Assembly (NCBI RefSeq): GCF_013410945.1 | Contig: NZ_JACCCH010000001.1 | Location: 2,790,001-2,854,000, forward strand | Length of the DNA stretch: 64,000 bases | Reading direction: 5' to 3' | From: Leifsonia sp. AK011 | GTDB lineage: Bacteria; Actinomycetota; Actinomycetes; Actinomycetales; Microbacteriaceae | Shown: positions 52,747-60,189 of the stretch, in pieces | Numbering within the stretch: position 1 is the stretch's first letter | Layout of the letters: every line of letters begins with the position of its first letter | Translations under genes and position numbers: made by a program | Notes under the pieces: generated by a model | Told to the model about the DNA's origin: nothing | The model's database searches: none | What the model saw: the letters and a program-made list of their open reading frames with translations, nothing else

Positions 52747-54395
52747 GTGCCGACGAGCTGCTCGAGCACGCCAAGGCGTGGGCCGCGCAGGATCCGGATG
52801 CCACGACCCGCGAGCAACTCGAGGCTGCGATCGTCGCGGCCGAGGCGGGCGACGCCGTCGCTGGGGCCCAGCTCCGTGACTGGTTCGGCTCCCGCCTGGA
52901 GTTCGGCACCTCTGGCCTCCGCGGCGAGCTCGGTCCCGGCCCGAACCGGATGAACCGTGTTCTCGTCGCGCAGGCCGCCGCTGGTCTCGCCGCCTTCCTG
53001 CTCCACCGCGAGCCGAGCCCGAGCGTCGTGATCGGTTACGACGCACGAACCAACTCCGAGGTCTTCGCGCGCGACACAGCCGTCATCATGGCGGGCGCCG
53101 GGGTGCACACCATCCTTCTGCCCCGTCACCTCCCCACCCCCGTGCTCGCGTTCGCCGTGCGCCACCTCGACGTGAGCGCGGGCGTCATGGTCACCGCGTC
53201 GCACAATCCCGCACGGGACAACGGCTACAAGGTCTACCTGGGTGGGCTCGATCACGGCTCCCTCATCGTGCCGCCCGCCGATGCCGACATCGCCCGGGCA
53301 ATCCACCAGGTTGCCCATGCGCCCATCTCGGAGCTTCCGCGCTCCACCGACTTCGTGCTCGCTGACGAGTCCGTCATCGACGAGTACGTGCGGCGAACCG
53401 CGGCGATCGCGAGCGTCGCAAGCCCCCTGCGCATTGCCTACACCCCCATGCACGGCGTCGGGTGGGAGACGGCCCGCGCGGTCTTCGAGGCCGCGGGATT
53501 CGGCATCCCGGAGATCGTCGCAGCGCAAGCGGAGCCTGACCCTGCGTTCCCTACGGTTGCCTTCCCCAACCCCGAGGAGCCCGGTGCCATGGATCTCGTG
53601 ATGGCGCTCGGCGAGTCATCCGACGCGGACATCGTTGTGGCCAATGACCCCGATGCCGACCGTCTCGCGATCGCGATCCCCACAGCGACCGGCTGGCGCC
53701 GCCTTACCGGCAACGAGATCGGGTGGCTACTCGGGTGGCGCGCCGCAGAACGCGCGGGCAAGGACGGTGTTCTTGCCGCATCCATCGTCTCCTCCCCTGC
53801 TCTCGGCGAGGTCGCCGTCGCCTACCACCTCGAGCACGTCGAGACCCTCACGGGATTCAAGTGGATCTCTCGCGCTCCCGGCCTGAGCTTCGGCTACGAG
53901 GAGGCACTCGGCTACCTCGTTGACCCCGCCAAGATCCGCGACAAGGACGGCATCTCGGCCGCGGTCGACTTCCTCTCCCTCGCATCCGAGCTGAAGGCCG
54001 CGGGAACAACCGTCGAGCAGCACCTGCTCGCGTTCGCCGAGAAGTTCGGCGGCTTCGCCTCTGGTCAGATCTCGGTCCGCGTCTCCGACCTCGCCGACAT
54101 CGGGCGGATGATGGCGGCCCTCCGCTCGGCACCCCCGAGCCACATCGGCAGCCTGGCCGTCGCGAGCATCGATGACTTCATCGACGGGTTCGGTCCGTAC
54201 CCGCCCGGCGACATCCTGCGCATCCACCTCGAGAACGGCGCGCGCGTCATCGTGCGCCCGAGCGGAACCGAGCCGAAGCTCAAGGTCTACCTCGATGCGA
54301 GCTCCAACGAGGGTGACGGTGCTGCGCGGATCGCGGCAGCGGAGGCCGTGATCACCGAACTCGACGCGGGGATGCACACGCTCCTCGGGGTCTGA
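52743..54395 (+). CDS. Phosphohexomutase (phosphopentomutase/phosphoglucomutase type)
   Basis: A 550-aa alpha-D-phosphohexomutase. FGTSGLRGELGPGPNRMNR at the N-terminus, TASHNPARDNGYKVYLGG (phosphoserine), NDPDADRLAIAIP (metal) and RPSGTEPKLKVYLDA (phosphate) give the four domains. Length and order match actinobacterial PMM/PGM of the PgcA group. Coupled to PNP (GTGA overlap), so phosphopentomutase activity is plausible. Its stop touches the stop of the PTS EIIB gene (TGATCA). Confidence 0.88.
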   Translation: MSADELLEHAKAWAAQDPDATTREQLEAAIVAAEAGDAVAGAQLRDWFGSRLEFGTSGLRGELGPGPNRMNRVLVAQAAAGLAAFLLHREPSPSVVIGYDARTNSEVFARDTAVIMAGAGVHTILLPRHLPTPVLAFAVRHLDVSAGVMVTASHNPARDNGYKVYLGGLDHGSLIVPPADADIARAIHQVAHAPISELPRSTDFVLADESVIDEYVRRTAAIASVASPLRIAYTPMHGVGWETARAVFEAAGFGIPEIVAAQAEPDPAFPTVAFPNPEEPGAMDLVMALGESSDADIVVANDPDADRLAIAIPTATGWRRLTGNEIGWLLGWRAAERAGKDGVLAASIVSSPALGEVAVAYHLEHVETLTGFKWISRAPGLSFGYEEALGYLVDPAKIRDKDGISAAVDFLSLASELKAAGTTVEQHLLAFAEKFGGFASGQISVRVSDLADIGRMMAALRSAPPSHIGSLAVASIDDFIDGFGPYPPGDILRIHLENGARVIVRPSGTEPKLKVYLDASSNEGDGAARIAAAEAVITELDAGMHTLLGV

Positions 54396-54668
54396 TCAGC
54401 CCAGCGCGGCCTCGAGCTTGTCCGTGAGCTCCGCCGTGTCGAAGTAGTTCTCTATCACGATGACGTCGGCGTAGGTCGAGCCGATCGCCTCGACGAACTC
54501 AGCGGAGGTGAGGATGACCTGGGCGTCGGCCGCGACCTGTGCGATGGTCGTGACATCCGCCGCCACGACGTCCGCCTCGATGCGGAGCTTGCGCAGCACC
54601 CGCTCGGCGTTGACCCGGAGGATGCCCGAGCTGCCGATGCCCGCGCCACAGATCGTGACGATCTTCAT
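54396..54668 (-). CDS. PTS EIIB component, ascorbate (SgaB/UlaB) type
   Basis: A 90-aa EIIB domain with the phospho-acceptor Cys7 in VTICGAGIGSSGILRVNAERVLRKL, the pattern of ascorbate/galactitol-type EIIB. It receives phosphate from EIIA (overlap 4 bp) and passes it to the sugar carried by EIIC. No EIIC gene is present in the window, so the membrane partner must be elsewhere or is missing. It ends exactly at the stop of the phosphohexomutase gene on the other strand. Confidence 0.85.
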   Translation of the reverse strand: MKIVTICGAGIGSSGILRVNAERVLRKLRIEADVVAADVTTIAQVAADAQVILTSAEFVEAIGSTYADVIVIENYFDTAELTDKLEAALG

Positions 54669-55108
54669 GCGACACCCATGATGGTTCGCACCTCTGCCGC
54701 GGTCGTCGCCGCGGCGAGATCCGCGATCGCCGAGCTGTCGTTGAAGACGTTGGCGAGGCTCGCGACGGCACCGAGGTGCGTGCCTGGATCGGTGATCGCA
54801 AGCCCGAGCACGACGCGAACCGGGTCGTTGTGCGGATGCCCGAACCGTACCGGTTCGCGCAGCGTGACAATCGCGAGCCCATCGGTGAGAACCTCGGGCC
54901 CCGGACGGGCGTGGGCGAGGGCGAGACCCGGCGCGATCACGACGTAGGGGCCGTGCTCTTCGATCATGCGGATCATCTCCTGCGCGTACGCGGGGCGAGC
55001 GGCGCCGGATGCCGCGAGGGCGTCGGCGGCAACCGTCACCGCATCGCGCCAGGTAGCGACCTCGGCACCGATGACGATGGCGGACTCCGGGAGTGGGGGC
55101 AGTGCCAT
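54665..55108 (-). CDS. PTS EIIA component (ascorbate/mannitol-fructose type)
   Basis: A 147-aa EIIA domain with the phospho-acceptor His66 in GPYVVIAPGLALAHARPGPEV and the IIA fold strand FGHPHNDPVRVVLGLAITD. It lies between adenosine deaminase (3 bp gap) and EIIB (4-bp overlap) and would relay phosphate from HPr. The link with purine genes is unusual and suggests a nucleoside-like or sugar-nucleoside substrate, or a regulatory role. Confidence 0.83.
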   Translation of the reverse strand: MALPPLPESAIVIGAEVATWRDAVTVAADALAASGAARPAYAQEMIRMIEEHGPYVVIAPGLALAHARPGPEVLTDGLAIVTLREPVRFGHPHNDPVRVVLGLAITDPGTHLGAVASLANVFNDSSAIADLAAATTAAEVRTIMGVA

Positions 55109-55111
55109 CCG

Positions 55112-56236
55112 TTACCGGGCCTCGTCGAAGGCGGCAACGATCGTGTCGGCGAGCGCCTCGCGGTCCTCAAGCGGGAGGAACGCGGCTGCTGCAGCGTTGA
55201 GCTGGAAGACGGCGAGGTCGGTGAGGTCGTAGCCGAAGGTCTCCGCGAGCAGGTAGAGCTCGCGACTGAGCGACGTCGCGCTCATGAGGCGGTTGTCGGT
55301 GTTGACGGTCACGCGGAAGCCGAGCTGGTAGAGCAGGTCGAAGGGGTGATCGATGAGTTCATCGCCCCACTGCTCGATCGCGCCGGTCTGCAGGTTCGAC
55401 GACGGGGAGAGCTCGAGGGCGATCTCGCGATCCTTCACCCACTGCGCGACCGGGCCGAGCGTGACGTAGGTGTTCTCGTCGTCCTCGCGGGCCGTCTGCA
55501 CGTCTTCGGCCAGACGCACGCCGTGGCCGAGGCGCAGCGCGCGGCCGTCGAAGAGCGCACCGCGGATGCTCTCGATGCCGTCAGCCTCACCAGCGTGCAC
55601 GGTGGCGGGGATGAAGTTGTGGGCGAGGTAGTCGAAGGCGTCCCGGAGGTTGCCAGCGGGGAAGCCCGCCTCGGCACCCGCGATGTCGAATCCGACGACG
55701 CCGTTGCCGAAGTGACGCTTCGCGAGTTCCGCGATCTCGAGGCCGCGGTCCGCGTGGCGCATCGCGCTGACGAGCTGGCCGACACGGATGCCATGGCCGC
55801 TGGCCGCGGCATCCGCCACTCCCGCGTCCAGGCCCTCCTGCACGGCCTCGACGGTCTGGTCGAGCGTGAGACCACGGGCGACGTGCTGCTCGGGAGCCCA
55901 GCGGATCTCGCCGTAGATCACGCCGTCTGCGGCCAGATCCTGCACGAACTCACGCGCGACACGCACGAGACCGTCATGGGTCTGCATCACGGCCGTCGTG
56001 AGGTCGAAGGTCTTGAGGTACTCCACGAGCGAGCCGGAATCGCTCTTCTCGGCGAACCACTCTCCGAGTTCGTCGGCCGTGGTGGCGGGAAGCTCGAGGC
56101 CGATCTCGCTCCCGAGATCGATGATGGTCTGCGGCCGCAACCCACCGTCGAGGTGGTCGTGCAGGGAGACCTTCGGGAGCGCGGTGATGCTTGCTCCTCC
56201 CCCGGGCATCAGGAATTCGGCAGCAGCGGGGTTCAT
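55112..56236 (-). CDS. add: Adenosine deaminase
   Basis: A 374-aa metal-dependent deaminase. LHDHLDGGLRPQT (metal His-x-His), VHAGEADG, LRLGHGVRL and VTVNTDNRLMSATSLSREL (catalytic Asp) are all in place. It turns adenosine into inosine. It sits in a minus-strand unit of SAHH-like, iclR, add, EIIA and EIIB. Nearby PNP and nucleoside hydrolase would process the product. A related specificity such as S-adenosylhomocysteine or deoxyadenosine is possible. Confidence 0.9.
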   Translation of the reverse strand: MNPAAAEFLMPGGGASITALPKVSLHDHLDGGLRPQTIIDLGSEIGLELPATTADELGEWFAEKSDSGSLVEYLKTFDLTTAVMQTHDGLVRVAREFVQDLAADGVIYGEIRWAPEQHVARGLTLDQTVEAVQEGLDAGVADAAASGHGIRVGQLVSAMRHADRGLEIAELAKRHFGNGVVGFDIAGAEAGFPAGNLRDAFDYLAHNFIPATVHAGEADGIESIRGALFDGRALRLGHGVRLAEDVQTAREDDENTYVTLGPVAQWVKDREIALELSPSSNLQTGAIEQWGDELIDHPFDLLYQLGFRVTVNTDNRLMSATSLSRELYLLAETFGYDLTDLAVFQLNAAAAAFLPLEDREALADTIVAAFDEAR

Positions 56237-56245
56237 GCCTCCAAT

Positions 56246-56905
56246 CTACCGGGGTTCGCCCTGCAATAGGCGTGAGATCGCGGCCCCCGCCCGAGTGGCA
56301 GCGGCGACGACGTCCTCGGCGGGAATCGCGCTGAACGTCGTGGCGACGTACGGCACCGTGAGGGCGGCGATCGTGCCGGATGCATCGCTGACCGGCACCA
56401 CGACATCGGTGATCCCGGCCTGGAGCGGGTCGGGCCGCACCACGGTCTCGCCCATCGTAAGCGCCCTGCCCGTCGCCGTCTCCTCCACCGCGAACTCCGC
56501 GCCGACCCGCACCCGGTAGCCGAAGTCCGCGGGGCTCTCCACCTGTGCGATCACGCGCACGCGGCCAGCATCGAGCACGCTCAGATTGCACGACTGCCGC
56601 GTGGATTCGGCGAGGTCACGCATGGGGGCGGATGCCACGGCGATGAGCCCCCGCAGTGGCGGGTTGCGGTGCGCGAGGTCGAAGAGCTTCATGGACGACG
56701 AGTACAGGCCGGACTGCGCGTCCCGCACGATGTACCCGCGCCGTTCGAGGGTCGCCAGCACGCGGAAGACCTGCCCCACGCTGCGGCCCACACCGTCCGC
56801 GATCTCGGACTGGCTGAGCTCGCCCGGCTGGTCGGCGAGCAGCTCGAGAATGTCAAGGCCCTTGTCGAGGGCAGGGGCCTGGTACGTGGAGGGCTGCTCG
56901 GCCAT
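56246..56905 (-). CDS. IclR family transcriptional regulator
   Basis: A 219-aa regulator. The N-terminal winged helix has LDILELLADQPGELSQSEIADGVGRSVGQVFRVLATLERRGYIVRD, and the C-terminal effector domain has MRDLAESTRQSCNLSVLDAGRVRVIAQVESP and VPVSDASGTIAALTVPYVA. The gene overlaps the SAHH-like gene by 1 bp. IclR proteins bind short palindromes, and the perfect-looking operator at 58109-58133 upstream of this unit is the likely target. Confidence 0.85.
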   Translation of the reverse strand: MAEQPSTYQAPALDKGLDILELLADQPGELSQSEIADGVGRSVGQVFRVLATLERRGYIVRDAQSGLYSSSMKLFDLAHRNPPLRGLIAVASAPMRDLAESTRQSCNLSVLDAGRVRVIAQVESPADFGYRVRVGAEFAVEETATGRALTMGETVVRPDPLQAGITDVVVPVSDASGTIAALTVPYVATTFSAIPAEDVVAAATRAGAAISRLLQGEPR

Positions 56906-58095
56906 CAGCGGTGCGCGGCCATCGCGGCGAGCATCCGTCTCGCGATCTCGCGGTCGAGGACGTCGGGCACGGGCTGGGCGCCCGGGAGGAGCGACTCGGG
57001 TGCGGTGGCGACGCGCTCGAGGGAGAGGGACTGGAGGAGGAAGCCGAGGTCCATCGATTCGAGGGAGTTGCCCTTCGGTTCGCGGCCCGCGAGGTTAAAC
57101 ATGCGGCCATCGGCGAGGAGGATGACGTGGCGCCCGCCCGGGAGATCGATGCGCTCGATCGCCTCGTCGAGCACCGTCGCGCCCGTCGAGTAGGCACGCA
57201 GCGCCGGCACGTCGATCTCCCAGGGGAAGTGGCCGCAGTTGGCGAGCACGGCGCCATCCGCGACCCGCTCGAAGAACGGCTCGGTGAGCACGCCGGGGTG
57301 ACCCGTCGCCGTGATGAAGACCTCTCCCCACTCGGCGAGATCCTCGAGGGGCGCGACGCGATAGCCGTCCATCGCGGCCTCGAACGCCTTGAGTTCGTCG
57401 ATCTCCGCGACGGCCACCTTGCCACCGAGAGCGCGGAGGTAGTGCGCGACACCGCTGCCGCACCATCCGTAGCCCGCGACGACGAAACGCCTGCCCGGCA
57501 CCATGAGGTTGGTGATGCGCATGAAGCTCTCGACGACCGACTGGCCGACCGCGTGGCGGTTCTCGCCGATCGCCTTGAGGAGACTGTCATTGATGACGAT
57601 GACCGGGAACGGGATGCGACCCTCGAGCTGGGAGCGCAGGCGCAAACCGCCCGAGGTCGTCTCCTCGGTACCGCCGATGATGCGCCAGTCCTCGCCTGCA
57701 CCAGCGGCGAGCGCCGCGAGATCCGCGCCGTTGTCGAGAAGGATGTCGGGGCGCGCTGCTGCCACGGCTGCCACGTTCTCGTGGTGCTGCTCGAGGCTGT
57801 CGTCACGCCGCCCGTGGACGGTCATGCCGAGGTCGCGCAGGTAGGCGACGATGTCGTCCTGCGTGGAGCCGTGGTTGCCCGTGGCGACGATCTCCGCACC
57901 TCCCGCGGCGAGGGTCTCGAGAAGCACCGCCGTCTTGGGTTCGACGTGAAGAGACATGCCGATGAGGTGGCCCGCGAAGGGACGGGATGACCCGAAGTCC
58001 TCGCGGGTTCTCGCGAGCAGTGGCATCCGCGACCGGATCCACTCGACGCGGGCGGCACCGCGTGCGCTGAGCTCGGTGCTGCTGAGATCTGTCAT
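56905..58095 (-). CDS. Divergent adenosylhomocysteinase-like enzyme
   Basis: A 396-aa SAHH-fold protein. Conserved parts: GMSLHVEPKTAVLLETLAAGGAEI (His50), LLDNGADL, GGTEETTSGGL (Glu145), VINDSLLKAIGEN (Lys174, but Glu instead of the usual Asp at 178), GYGWCGSG (NAD site) and ANCGHFPWEID (His289). The GHP motif that normally gives a substrate His is replaced (NLAGREPKGNSLESMD), and the C-terminal Lys/Tyr tail is absent. Activity on SAH is therefore uncertain; S-inosylhomocysteine or another nucleoside thioether is possible. ATG with TAGAAT 7 nt upstream. Confidence 0.75.
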   Translation of the reverse strand: MTDLSSTELSARGAARVEWIRSRMPLLARTREDFGSSRPFAGHLIGMSLHVEPKTAVLLETLAAGGAEIVATGNHGSTQDDIVAYLRDLGMTVHGRRDDSLEQHHENVAAVAAARPDILLDNGADLAALAAGAGEDWRIIGGTEETTSGGLRLRSQLEGRIPFPVIVINDSLLKAIGENRHAVGQSVVESFMRITNLMVPGRRFVVAGYGWCGSGVAHYLRALGGKVAVAEIDELKAFEAAMDGYRVAPLEDLAEWGEVFITATGHPGVLTEPFFERVADGAVLANCGHFPWEIDVPALRAYSTGATVLDEAIERIDLPGGRHVILLADGRMFNLAGREPKGNSLESMDLGFLLQSLSLERVATAPESLLPGAQPVPDVLDREIARRMLAAMAAHR

Positions 58096-58102
58096 GCGCT
58101 CG

Positions 58103-58108
58103 ATTCTA
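58103..58108 (-). promoter_or_regulatory. -10 box for the SAHH-like unit (leaderless)
   Basis: TAGAAT lies 7 nt before the ATG at 58095 and next to the palindromic operator. Confidence 0.5.
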
Positions 58109-58133
58109 CATATACGAATGTCATTTTCATATG
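58109..58133. promoter_or_regulatory. Palindromic operator between divergent purine genes
   Basis: A 25-nt palindrome of the form CATAT-N3-AATG-N-CATT-N3-ATATG, 9 of 12 half-site positions paired. It is AT-rich in a GC-rich genome, begins right after the TAGAAT box of the SAHH-like unit and covers the -35 region of the nucleoside hydrolase promoter. The IclR regulator encoded in the unit is the best candidate to bind it. Confidence 0.6.
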
Positions 58134-58142
58134 CGTCGGCAG

Positions 58143-58148
58143 TATGCT
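58143..58148 (+). promoter_or_regulatory. -10 box for the nucleoside hydrolase gene (leaderless)
   Basis: TATGCT lies 6 nt before the ATG at 58155. Confidence 0.5.
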
Positions 58149-58154
58149 CGGCTC

Positions 58155-59108
58155 ATGGCGCGAAAGATCATCCTCGACTGCGACCCCGGCCACGACGACG
58201 CGATCGCGATGCTGCTCGCCTGGGGCAGCCCAGCGATCGACCTCGTCGGCGTGACGACGGTCATGGGCAACCAGACGATCGAGAAGGTCACGCGCAATGC
58301 CCGGGCGGTAGCCAGAGTCGGTGGGATGACGGGAGTCCCGATCGCTCGCGGTTCCCACCGCCCGCTCGTGCGCGAGGTCGAAGTCGCGGAGTCGATCCAC
58401 GGCGACTCCGGGCTGGACGGGCCCGTGCTGCCCGAGCCCGTCGGCGAACTGGACCCGCGCCATGCCGTCGACTTCATCATCGACACCGTCATGGCCTCCG
58501 AGCCCGGGGAGATCACGCTCGTGCCCACGGGTGCGCTCACGAACATCGCCCTCGCCGTGCGCAAGGAGCCACGCATCGCCTCGCGCGTTCGCGAGGTCGT
58601 GCTCATGGGCGGCGGTGTGAACGTGGGCAACTGGAGCGCGACGAGCGAGTTCAACATCGTCATCGACCCGGAGGCCGCGCACATCGTCTTCAACGAAACG
58701 TGGCCGCTCACGATGGTGGGGCTCGACCTCACCCACGATGCGCTCGCGACCCCCTCCGTCGCAGCGGCGATCGCCGCTGTCGGCACTCCGCCAGCCCGTT
58801 TTGTGGGCGAGCTGCTCGAGTTCTTCGGAGAGACCTACAAGGACCAGCAGGGCTTCGAGTACCCGCCAGTGCACGACCCCTGCGCCGTCGCCTACGTGAT
58901 CGACCAGTCCGTGATGGAGACGGTGCGGGTTCCGCTCGATATCGAGCTCGCGGGCACCCTCACCCTCGGCATGACTGTGGCCGATTTCAGGGCCCCTGCC
59001 CCGGACGACTGCACGACACAGGTGGCCCGCACTCTGGACCATCCCAAGTTCTGGGCCCTCGTCGTCGACGCGCTAGAGCGCATCGGCGACCCGAGCCTTC
59101 CGAGGTAA
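58155..59108 (+). CDS. Inosine/uridine-preferring nucleoside hydrolase
   Basis: A 317-aa nucleoside hydrolase. IILDCDPGHDDAIAMLLA holds the metal-binding DxDxxxDD cluster, LVPTGALTNIALA and the VHDPCAVAYVID metal Asp are conserved. It cuts purine or pyrimidine nucleosides to base and ribose. The ATG at 58155 is chosen because the -10 box sits 6 nt before it and the family starts there; an ATG at 58131 lies inside the operator. The stop codon lies in the first palindromic repeat of the following cassette. Confidence 0.9.
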   Translation: MARKIILDCDPGHDDAIAMLLAWGSPAIDLVGVTTVMGNQTIEKVTRNARAVARVGGMTGVPIARGSHRPLVREVEVAESIHGDSGLDGPVLPEPVGELDPRHAVDFIIDTVMASEPGEITLVPTGALTNIALAVRKEPRIASRVREVVLMGGGVNVGNWSATSEFNIVIDPEAAHIVFNETWPLTMVGLDLTHDALATPSVAAAIAAVGTPPARFVGELLEFFGETYKDQQGFEYPPVHDPCAVAYVIDQSVMETVRVPLDIELAGTLTLGMTVADFRAPAPDDCTTQVARTLDHPKFWALVVDALERIGDPSLPR

Positions 59109-59157
59109 GCCGAACTGCCCCTCAGAGCAGGTAATTAGGGACGGATCGGCTTACCTC
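59102..59157. repeat. 56-bp palindromic repeat, left copy
   Basis: Arms 59102-59113 and 59146-59157 are perfectly complementary (12 bp) around a 32-nt middle. It matches the right copy at 60126-60181 in the same orientation at 41 of 56 positions, with the arms most conserved. The TAA stop of the nucleoside hydrolase lies in the left arm. Confidence 0.85.
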
Positions 59158-59213
59158 AGCAGGCCTGTGGAGAGACCGGCTCGTAATCGGGCCGGCGGTC
59201 GGACGATTGGTGG

Positions 59214-60127
59214 ATGCCACGCCCGCTGCCAGAGTCCGTTGGGGGTCGACCCTTCCGCGTGGACGAGGCACTTCGCGCGGGCGTCACGGAGAAACGGCTC
59301 CGCGGCAGCGACCTCGCCGCGCCGTTCTGGGGCGTGCGCGCGACTGCGAGCACGACACTCGTCGAACGCGCACGCGCGTTCGCGGCGCGAATGCAGGTCG
59401 GTGCGTTCTTCTCGCACGCGACAGCGGCGCTGCTCTGGGGCATCCCCTTGCCCCGCGAACTGGCCGAGGATGCGTCGCTCCATGTCTCCGTCCCGGGAGA
59501 GCGCCGGGGGCCGAGTGGAGCGGAGTCGCCGGACACCACCTCCAGGTCACGGAACAGGACATCGTCCTGCGGGGCGACATCCGCGTCACGTCGCTCGCGA
59601 GAACGGCGTGTGACCTCGCGGCATCACTGCACGATGAAGAGTTGCTCGCAGCGATCGACAACATCCTGTGGTGGCGACGGCCGACCAACCAGCGCGCGAC
59701 CGGTGCCGGGCTGAAGGCGACGGTCCACCGCTTCCGCGGTCGACGGGGACGGGCTCGCCTCTTCGAGATGACGGCGCTCGCGTCTGACAGATCAGACGCA
59801 CCGCCGGAGTCAGCCTTCCGCTTGCGCTTCCTGCGCGCGGGTTTTCCCGAGTGCCGTCCGAACGAGCGGATCTACGACACATCGGGGCGTTTTCTGGCGA
59901 TGCCAGATCTTCAGTTCTCCAAGTACAAGATGGCTTTTGACTATGAGGGCGATCATCATCGCACTGACCGCGCACAGTGGCGAAAGGATCTTGCCCGCGT
60001 GCCTCGCCTCCAGGACGCAGGATGGCACCACACCCGCCTCTCCGGCGATGACCTGGCCGACGACCGAGATGCCATCGGCCGAGCAAGGCGCACTCTGGTC
60101 GCGCGAGGCTGGTCCCCCACGCGCTGA
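59214..60127 (+). pseudogene. Frameshifted AbiEi/DUF559-like gene
   Basis: Codes for a second protein of the DUF559 group, split over two frames. The N-terminal piece (from ATG 59214) reads FRVDEALRAGVTEKRLRGSDLAAPFWGVRA and ATAALLWGIPLPREL, the AbiEi-like start. Past about 59505 the homology continues in the frame one base lower: VTSLARTACDLAASL and a nuclease-like end AMPDLQFSKYKMAFDYEGDHHRTDRAQWRKDLARV. A single missing base would explain it, and a run of five G at 59506-59510 is the likely site. Either a real mutation or a sequencing error. Confidence 0.75.
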
Positions 60128-60181
60128 GGTAAGCCAACCGGCCCGTCCAGGAGCCGAAATAAGGGCGGATCGGCTTACCTC
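60126..60181. repeat. 56-bp palindromic repeat, right copy
   Basis: Same length and orientation as 59102-59157 with 41 of 56 identical bases. Arms 60126-60135 and 60172-60181 pair over 10 bp. Its left end contains part of the stop codon of the frameshifted gene, as the left copy contains the hydrolase stop. It ends 8 bp before deoA. Confidence 0.85.
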
Positions 60182-60189
60182 GGAAAGCG

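Noticed and set aside
59102-60181. Integron cassette with attC sites
   Set aside because: The palindromes are 56 bp with one ORF between them, but the GTTRRRY/RYYYAAC core sites of attC are absent and no integrase is present.
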